Made by a program: the position numbers and the translations under genes. The notes beneath the pieces were generated by a model. It ran no database searches, was not told the origin of the DNA, and worked only from the letters and a program-made list of their open reading frames with translations. Shown piece by piece: positions 56,601 to 64,000 of a stretch of DNA of 64,000 bases. Every line of letters starts with the position of its first letter. Position 1 is the first letter of the stretch. The stretch is from Pezizomycotina sp. ARF18 (lineage: Eukaryota; Ascomycota). Location of the stretch: the NCBI GenBank assembly GCA_002224055.1, contig AZLU01000202.1, positions 1-64,000 of the forward strand. Reading direction: 5' to 3'.

Positions 56601-57454
56601 TTACAGTATAGTGAACCTCGATGCAAGTGCCATCTCCAACCTCTGTTTCCCGTAAGGACCAGAGGCCACTTCTGCGATCTCGTCATAGCCAGGTGGGAAA
56701 TCGTGTTCGAATATCGGCTCACCAGCCCCTCGCATATTCGCCAACACAGACTGTCGATAATACCATCTAAGCAATTCCTCAGAGACGCGTGATGGGTCTG
56801 AATCTTGACGGCAGCAATCCTGCAGACTTCCCATCAATTCCCCAAGGGTCAGGCATGAAGGAAACAATCTTGTAGTTGTCGTCGGGGTTGATGGAGAACA
56901 AATAATTGTCGAAATCCGTGTGGACATTTGACGCCATTAAGCAACCCGTTTTGAACGCATTAATTTTCGCCCTGCTATTCGGAGGAGTCGAACCCAGCGA
57001 CCATAATCGTATTCTTTGAACCAGGTTTCATGTTGTAAGGGGAAAAACGTGGGCGGCGTGAAACCCGCTCCAGCTCACGTCCGGTCTAACATTGACTTGC
57101 CCGGTTATAACACACCGTCCGTCTCTGCTCGAACATCGTTCCTGAAATCGTCATCGCGGCCGGAAAGGCTGAAGGAAAAGGTTCGAGGCACCCATATTTC
57201 ATTTGATATCTTTATGCTCTCTTCGCTTTTGATGTAGTAATTCCCGGCCAGAAGGGTCTCCTCCGAAGGCGCCACAATGTTCTCCTCCAGAGTAACAGTG
57301 AACGGTGCTTTGAAACCAAGACGATCTCTAACATCCCGAAAAAGTTTTTATTAGTAATTGAGCCGCCCTGGTAGAGGCCGCCGAGAGCTTCTCCTGGATT
57401 TGCAACGTCGAAGAAGAAGACGTTTCTTCTAAGCTTGCGATTTATCGTGGTCAT
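56601..57454 (-). CDS. Fungal HNH-domain protein (copy 3), near complete
   Basis: Starts MTTINRKLRRNVFFFDVANP and GEALGGLYQGGSITNKNFF, the conserved N-terminal module of one fungal HNH subgroup, then APFTVTLEENIVAPSEETLL and AGNYYI. The HNH core reads SSRDGRCVITGQVNVRPD, then WSGFHAAHVFPLT (AAHVFP with the catalytic-type His, about 57058-57140), WFKEYDYGRW, and INAFK with ASNVHTDFDNYLFSINPDDN (N...H...FD block). The tail VSEELLRWYYRQSVLANMRG, GEPIFEHDFPPGYDEIAEVA and GPYGKQRLEMALASRFTIL fits the family end and closes at a TAA (56601-56603). Length, about 285 residues, is usual. Frame changes are present at roughly five points. ATG at 57452-57454 begins the recognised N-terminal module, so I favour it. 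The fold suggests nuclease activity, while the biological role in fungi is unknown. Confidence 0.75.
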
Positions 57455-58612
57455 TGTATTGAATCTAGATAATGCTAGGATGAAGACATAAATAACGAAC
57501 CAGTCAACAAAAGTATACGGGGAGACAGAGTGTCGAAGTAGAAGGATGATAACACATGAATAAATTGAGCGAGGCAGATCAGAGAGACTGGGTTATCAGA
57601 AAAAAGGTAATACCTGCCTGTAGAATATGTTATCTATGAGCTCCGGCAGCAGGTGTTTGAGTTCTTAGCAGGGACCTCGGCGCGGTGTGTCGCGGTGACG
57701 ACGGCGAAGGCGGGCTTGTGGGTGTTGTGGGACGGCGCCACTTGATTGTATTCTGCGTGTGGTTGAGGAGGGTGATGATGTGAGGAGGGAGAAAGAAGGT
57801 GGTGTTAGGGCGGTCGTTTGTTTATATGCATCCATAATTGTAAGACTTGAAATCGCCGAAGGAAAAAGAATGTGCGTTGGTTGCAATGATACGAAGGTTG
57901 TTCGATGGAGAAGAAGAAGTTTCTGGAGGACGAGGTTTGGAAAAAGGCCCCCAGGAACAATCAGTGATTTGAATGTACCAAAGCCCGGCTTGGAAAACTG
58001 AGTTCAAGCAAAAAGAGCGCGAATATTTCATCAAGTACGAAAGGAAATCAATTTCTGCCTTGCGTTTTTGCCTTTCCCCTTGTGTTCTTCTGTTTCTTTC
58101 TCGATTCAACATTTTCAAGGCCCTGCAAATGTCGCAATCCAACGAAGGCGTGGCTACCAGGGAAAGGGGGAATAGATATCCCTAACGAATGTATAACAAG
58201 TATCTAGTGGTCAGTTCCCCCACCGCGTTGGTTCACTTTTCCAGGTGTGTGGGCAGAGTGCGTCCCCCGGAACGGAAGCCTTTCTTCTTTTTTTATTCTC
58301 CCTTTAGGCTGAAACGAAAGGGAGCTTGGGGGTGAAACTATTAAATATTAATTTTTCTGTGCCGTATACTTACTCTGCACAAGCAGAGTCGCTGAGTGTT
58401 GCCTTTATAAGCTCTTTTTATTGTATAGACTGATATAAATAGTCTGATATTATAATTTTATTTTTTGTAATTGATTTTATTTTATTTTTATTTTATTTTT
58501 ATTATTTTATTTTTGCGCCGGTTCGGCGGCCGGGAGTAAAACAAGCAATTTTTCAAACTTTTTTTTTTCTAATCACAAGCTTTCCAATTATACCTGCAGC
58601 CCACAAAGCAGC
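57455..58612. other. Upstream region of the HNH gene and spacer
   Basis: The minus strand is CT-rich between 57.66 and 57.84 kb, consistent with a promoter or leader of the HNH gene. Frames near 57.7-58.2 kb on both strands give no recognisable protein. The 58.42-58.52 kb part is (TTTTA)n-rich. Confidence 0.4.
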
Positions 58613-60178
58613 ATGAGCTCGATATTCACACCTTCGTCTAACTCCGTCCGTATACTCAGCAGTGTCGCTGCTGTCGCGGCAATGCCCCCAATGTGCGCTC
58701 ATTTTCAGGCGCCTCAAGTCTATCAATTCAGCCATTTACCGCGGCCGAACATCGAGCACAAGTTTCCTCATTTCAGCGCTTCACCGGCCCGAACTCTCCG
58801 TATGAAGAGCCACAATGTTCGTAAAGAAGAAGAGGAAATTGAACGGCAAATATACATCGGAATTTATATTCGGCCCTCTGTAAATTATAGCAGCATTGAG
58901 GCGAAAAGAGGCGATTGTACACCTTTTCGTCTACGAAGGAGAGGACGAGCCAGCCGGAAACGGGCATCGAATAAAGTCTTGGAGGCGGCCTAAGGATGCT
59001 GTGTTCGGGTCAAATATATCGATGACAGCGGTGGTTTGACGCAATCACAAACTCCCGGCCGCACAATGTAGCTCAGGAAGAGGAAATAGAAAAAGAAAAA
59101 AGAAAAAGACCGAAATGAAAATTACTCATGATCAATTATAGGTTATACTGGAATGCGAAAGATTTCATTCGCCTAAGTGGAGAGTTTGCCGTCGTCGATG
59201 GTACAATCCCCAAATTCAAGCCCCGTTGCACGTCAGCAAAGAGAGCATCGAAATTCGATAAGGGATCCCGCGAGGCGAATATCCATTTGTTCTGGTGCTA
59301 GACGAAATCGTGCGTTAATCCCTCCGTAGACAAAAATGCATATGCTGGGGCTTTCCAGGGAGGCTAATATGAAGGACGAATACGCAGATCGATGCGGCAA
59401 TCTCGGCGCGATTTTAGATCGGCTTACTTCTTCGGTGTGGATGCCGTATTCTGAACACGAAGAAGAGTGCGCCGATCACCGCTATTCGCTTCGAAGACAT
59501 CCTCCGGGGCCTCAGAAGTAGTCCCGTCCTGGAAGTCGACTCGTACGACCATTTGTGGAGAGTCCACGGCAAATGGTGGGTTTTCTACGGAGCTATGCCT
59601 CCGCCACCACTGACCCGTCATATTTTACGAACGATGATCTACGATACGGTCCAGTAAAACTGGTTCGACATGAAGGATCTAGGCGATCCTTTGTCGGACC
59701 ATCCTACTGGCCTGGTTTTTGGCAAACGAGGGTAAGTTTGTGAAATTGGTTATCGCGATACTTATCTTATATACTATGTTTAATATATATCTTTTTTTCA
59801 AGTATCATATTTCTACATGTGGCTATAATTTCACTTAGGACTGGGGACTGGGACATCATATATGCGAGGAGATAGGCAGGTTTGTTACCGTGCTCCGGCG
59901 CCTTATACCGATCTGAAAATTTTGGATTCGCTCAATGTTTCTGTTTCCGCGGCAGTCCTTTGCGAACGATTCTTGCAAGCGCTCGGGATGGCAAGCTGTT
60001 AGCTTCTGGACAAAGGTATAATATCGAAAATACCCAGGACCCCTACGTTGAAAATATACTGGAACGTTGCCCAGGCTTTTTTGAAAGCGTTATTACTTCT
60101 AAAAGAATACAATGTATTGTACTGTATTATATTAGACTCTATAAGTCGTATAATAGTAACTATGTGTTTTATATATGA
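58613..60178 (+). CDS. Possible hypothetical gene, strand uncertain
   Basis: An ATG-started frame (58613-58993) begins MSSIFTPSSNSVRILSSVAA. In neighbouring plus frames one reads VHLFVYEGEDEPAGNGH (58.91-58.97 kb), FIRLSGEFAVVDGTIPKFKP (59.17-59.23 kb), IRFEDILRGLRSSPVLEVDS and YDHLWRVHGKWWVFYGAMPP (59.49-59.6 kb) and GLGHHICEEIGRFVTVLRRL (59.85-59.91 kb). These look coding, with a GTAAGT-like donor near 59731 and an AG acceptor before the last. The minus strand also has an unbroken frame at 59424-59621, so the direction is not proven. No domain is recognised. Confidence 0.3.
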
Positions 60179-60707
60179 ACAAGCTTCTATACGACAATAT
60201 TAGTGTAATTGAAAAGGGTTGAGAGAAAATAGAGCTTTGGTGTTTGGTAAGAAAAAGCTTGGCGGTTCTGCAGCAAAATGACTTTTAACATGTGTATATT
60301 GGCGAAACGCGTTTGCGTCCCGGCTAAAAGGGACAGGGCAAAGTTGGGCTCAGTTCTCGGTACAAACTTTTTTCTTTTTCTTTTTTCTTTCCATTCCTTT
60401 TAATATTATGGCCCTTTTTATAGAGTTTACTGAACAATCCCTTCAAGATCCTGTTATTTTCTCTTGATAGAAAACTCCCCCTTTAATAACGTTATAGCCA
60501 TCATCTTTCTTTTAAAATATCTCGCTGAAGGGACTCAGAACCTTCATCCATTGGTTTGTTAAGTTATTGAACAACTTCGCTTTGTGCTTCTTGCTTTTGT
60601 AGTCTGGTACTAGCTCGTGTAATATAAATGGAATTTTGAGCTTGACAGCCTCGATCGCGACAACATTCAGTCTCTTCCCTTTTTATGGTTTAATTCATCG
60701 GAGATAG
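60179..60707. other. Spacer upstream of the chromatin remodeller
   Basis: This is T-rich DNA with CT patches (60367-60400), a likely promoter region. A TAG acceptor-like site at 60705-60707 precedes the coding frame, so a 5' exon could lie here. Confidence 0.4.
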
Positions 60708-63700
60708 GTGGAAGTGGAACACAACACAAAGATGGAATCTAGCAAGAGCCCGAGTGCTGCCTCTACGTCTTTGACACACGATCGCGTGGTTTTACGAAGC
60801 GAAATGTCGAACGACGACCTCGTCCAATTCATTCCCGAAGGCGAGCCGTTTGCCGTTATTCTGCAGCAGCGTGCCATAGACAAGGCCGATTACGATGTGT
60901 TCGACATTCAGATTCAATCAGCGACTGCGCTTCCAAGTCAGATGGCAACGACAGTGACATGCAAACCGACTCCGATGCAGGTTTATCGTCAACACGTCGG
61001 CGGCGGCGGTTACGGCGCAAAGCTCTGGACGCCCACGGAAGTCACGAACGCCTATTATGCTAGAAGATTCGAGCGCTGAAGATGACCTGGAAGCGGCAGA
61101 AGAGGACGAGGAAGAAGAAGAGGCTACTACCAGTCGACGATCCAGTAGGCTTCGAAGCTCCGGACGTCACGCAACGCTTCAGAACCTAGTAGCACAAAAG
61201 AAAAGGAGTAACCGTTCGTCAACCTGCTTTCCGCGGATAGTGGTAGGAGGACTAGGGCAACACGTTCCTCCAACGGCGGGAGTGCTTCCAAATTCTGCGC
61301 AATTTCGAGGATGATGAAGATGATGACGATGACGAAGATGACGGGCTTGTAGGTTCTGATCTTACCATTGCCCAATCCTTCGGTCGCGGAAGACGACAGG
61401 GACTACGAGATAGGAGGCCGCCAGCTAAGAAGCGCAAGATAAGCATGAAAATGACGATGAGTCCTCGCTGGAGAGAGAGGAAGGCGTTCGGGAAGGAACA
61501 AACATGTTAAAGGAAGCATGGCCGAGTTGGGGAGGACGACATCGACGAAGTGTATCAGGAGGTAGCTCCGAGGGTTCACCGTGTTGCGCACGAAAAGGAA
61601 TTATTCGATTTTCGATAAAGGAAATGACTTCGTGCGAGCGCATCGTCGGTCTGCGATACCTGTCGCGAGGGTCCGAGAGCCTGAAAGACAAGCTCATATA
61701 CTGCCAGGGGTGCTCTACTTCTTACCATCAACAGTGTATCGGGCCACAATCCGCTCGGAGCACCTCGTCACCAAGTGTTCGGAGACTCAGTTCGTGCTGC
61801 AATGTAGAAGGTGCATCGATGCCCCTCGCAAGAAAGATAAACTGCGCCCCGAGGAGATGTCTGCACCGAATGTAGAGGCGTTGGGAATTCCTCACAGCCC
61901 TTCAGCAAAGCAAAGAAGTTGACGGCCACGGACAAGACCATAACGCCTGTTGACGTGCCCGAAGAAAAGATCAATCGACTCGTGAACGTATTATTCCGAT
62001 GCCGCAAGTGTGTGAGAGCATACCATTTCAATCATCTCCCTAAGAAAGATACCACAGAAAATGCTATCAAGGAGGAAGACGAGTCCACCTTCGAAAACAG
62101 ACTCCGCGAGTATGGAGTTGAATGGTTGTGTTTGGACTGCCATACGCTAAAGGCAAGAAGATTTCTTCCTTGTTGGCGTGGCGACCATCGGATCCGGAGC
62201 TGAAGCAATCTGGAATGAGATCGAGTATAAATCCTTCTCCGAAGACGAAAAGGAATACCTCGTGCACTTTGTAGAAGAGTCATACTTCCGTGCCAAATGG
62301 TGCCCTGGAGCTTGGTCCACGGGTTCGCAGCCCATACCATGCTGCCGCATACGCAAAGAAAGATCACCCTCCTCAGTGGACGTCGAAGGATGCCATACCA
62401 GAGGAGTGCCTGAGAGTGGACATTGTTTTCGACATCGAGTATAACAGTATTGTGAGCACCATCACTTCGGAGGCTGTAGACAAGATGAGGATTAAAGAGG
62501 TGAAGAAAGCGCTGGTGAAGTACAAGGGTCTAAGTTACGAAGAGTGTAAGTTTCAAGAACTTCTTTCCAGGTTGCCAATGTAAAACAGGCCACTAACGAC
62601 GGCAAATTACAAATAGCTGTGTGGGAATCGCCACCCCTTCCGGAGGAAGAAGAACGATACGCAGACTTCAAGAAGGCGTACGAGAGCTACGTACGCGGAA
62701 ACCACCTCAACGTTCCAATGCGAAGAACTTACGCGTGCGACTGGAAGAATTCAGAGCAAAAGGAGTTCAAAGAGATTAAGAAGCAGCCAAAGTACCTTGT
62801 TGGCGAGAACTCAAAGACTACCAATTGGAAGGTTCAAGTAAGTATCAATTCCTGCCTTTTTCTTTCCTTCTTGAGTTCGACAAGTGCCCACGAAGCATGT
62901 ACTGACATGGAACTAGCTGGTTATATACAAATGGTATTCTCAGAATAACGCCATTCTGGCGGATGAAATGGGTCTAGGTACGTTAGCATACGAGCAAGAA
63001 ACGTGTATGAGCAGTATAGCTATTACAACACAGGGAAAACAATACAGATAGTTTCGTTCTTATCCGTTCTAGCACATGAGCACAATGCTGGCCTTTCTTG
63101 ATCGTTGCTCCTCACTCCACGGTTCCAAACTGGTGAATATTTTCTTTATATTATCAAGGCCATGAGATAGTGCTTCTAATTATGAGAATAGGAAACGAGA
63201 GATAATAAATGGGCGCCTGGCCTTCGTGCGGTGGCGTACTACGGCTCTGGAGAAGCACGAGGTCTCACTGTAAAGCTTCTCAAAACAATATCAGTACCAT
63301 TTTAGAGGGTTTTGTTAACTTTTTCTTTGCAGCGTAAATATGAAATGTTTAGAAATGTCAAGGATTACCGGGACTAAACTGCCATGTTGTCATCACCTCA
63401 TATCAAACGCCTGTTGACGATGCCTCGTACCTTAGACAACTTTCATGGGAATCTCTCATTGTTGACGAAGGCAGAGACTGAAGAGTGATGAAAGTCAGCT
63501 CTATAATACTCTCTCCACTTTCAACGTCAAACACAAGGTCCTCTTGACCGTAGTTCAGACATCCCAGGTATCAAGAGTGATCACATTGTTGACTTATTAT
63601 TCTAGAACTCCTTGCAAAACAACACCAGAGAGCTTTTCAACTTGCTACAGTGAGCGGAATTCCTTTTATATATTCTTATATATTTTGTTTACTAAGACAT

Positions 63701-64000
63701 TTCTAGGTTCTTGGATCCCAAGCGGATTGATGCCAACATTCTTGAATCGAAATTTGAGGAAGTAACAAGCGAAAATCTGCCGGAGCTTCGTAACCTGATT
63801 CGGCCGTTCTTTTTACGGCGGACGAAAGCTCTGCGCTGAAAGATCTGCCGCCGTTATCAGAAGTTATTGTTCCAGTGACAATGACCTCACTTCAGAGGAA
63901 GGTCTACAAATCCATTTGGAAAAGGATGCAGAGTTAATCAGAGCTATCATGTACAAAAGCGGACGGACGGAAGCTCAAAGAACGTACAAAGCTCGGCCAC
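60708..64000 (+). CDS. Mit1/Mi-2 (CHD)-type chromatin remodelling ATPase, 3'-truncated by window
   Basis: The product should slide or space nucleosomes in heterochromatin, as Mit1 does in the fission-yeast SHREC complex. Order of parts: an N-terminal region (MESSKSPSAASTSLTHDRVV, 60732 on); an acidic Glu/Asp block with RRSSRLRSSGR (61.07-61.17 kb); a PHD finger, CDTCREG then DKLIYCQGCSTSYHQQCIGP and CRRCIDAPRK (61.65-61.83 kb); a second Cys-rich piece, LFRCRKCVRAYHFNHLP with WLCLDC (61.99-62.15 kb); a chromodomain-like piece, KKALVKYKGLSYEE with VWESPPLPEEEER (62.5-62.65 kb); and the SNF2 ATPase with Walker A as NNAILADEMGLG plus KTIQIVSFLSVLAHEH (62.94-63.08 kb), YYGSGEARGLT, HVVITSYQTPVDDASYLRQL, WESLIVDEG (DEGH-type box) and SENLPELRNLIRPFFLRRT. 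Introns have GTAAGT/GTACGT donors and AG acceptors. Frames change many times. The helicase C half lies beyond the edge. The first exon is uncertain. Confidence 0.8.

Noticed and set aside
56405-56611. Open frame of poly-Val/Ala on the plus strand
   Set aside because: It is only the translation of the TAG/CAG triplet repeat.
56980-57005. tRNA B-box-like GGGTTCGACTCC on the minus strand
   Set aside because: It lies inside the HNH copy 3 coding sequence (the KEYDYGRW segment) and no tRNA fold is possible around it.

Overview
This 64 kb window looks like nuclear DNA of a filamentous ascomycete (Pezizomycotina; class not resolved). The evidence is short spliceosomal introns (GTAAGT or GTATGT donors, CAG or TAG acceptors), pyrimidine-rich tracts ahead of genes, long AT-rich spacers full of microsatellites and homopolymers, and typical filamentous-fungal proteins: a FacB/Cat8-type zinc-cluster regulator, a GH72 glucanosyltransferase, an ORMDL protein, a CipC/DUF3759-like protein and fungal HNH-domain proteins. 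Almost every recognisable gene changes frame several times. Several breaks sit in short homopolymers inside conserved motifs while splice sites stay intact, so I read most of them as assembly indels, not gene decay.

Layout. 2.7-6.9 kb (+): a DUF4238 protein with a long proline-rich and charged coiled-coil tail. 7-15.3 kb: a gene-poor AT-rich stretch. 15.3-16.8 kb (+): a class I terpene synthase. 18.1-21.2 kb (-): the FacB/Cat8-type regulator, convergent with the terpene synthase. 24.3-26.1 kb (-): a SET-domain protein methyltransferase of the Rubisco-LSMT-like type. 29.7-30.2 kb (-): a CipC-like stress protein. 30.4-31.7 kb (-): a first fungal HNH protein. 34.8-37.5 kb (-): a YGR210C-like Obg/YchF GTPase with a TGS domain. 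40.0-41.8 kb (+): a GPI-anchored GH72 beta-1,3-glucanosyltransferase. 43.5-44.3 kb (-): an ORMDL sphingolipid regulator. 60.7 kb to the right edge (+): a PHD/chromodomain/SNF2 remodeller of the Mit1/Mi-2 type, cut by the window end.

The most accessory-looking part is 44.8-57.5 kb. Three same-direction copies of an unassigned dispersed repeat (about 44.8, 49.7 and 53.9 kb), each ending in an imperfect array of about 23 bp, alternate with hypothetical genes, two more HNH-domain genes and a PD-(D/E)XK-like gene. It is a nuclease-fold-rich, repeat-punctuated block between housekeeping genes, and is the best candidate for something undescribed, although no biochemical system can be claimed from sequence alone.

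The genes do not form one pathway. The ORMDL, GH72, GTPase, SET, FacB-like and remodeller genes are ordinary core genes; the terpene synthase has no visible tailoring partners. No rRNA, CRISPR or credible tRNA was found by eye, and an RNA-gene scan was not possible.
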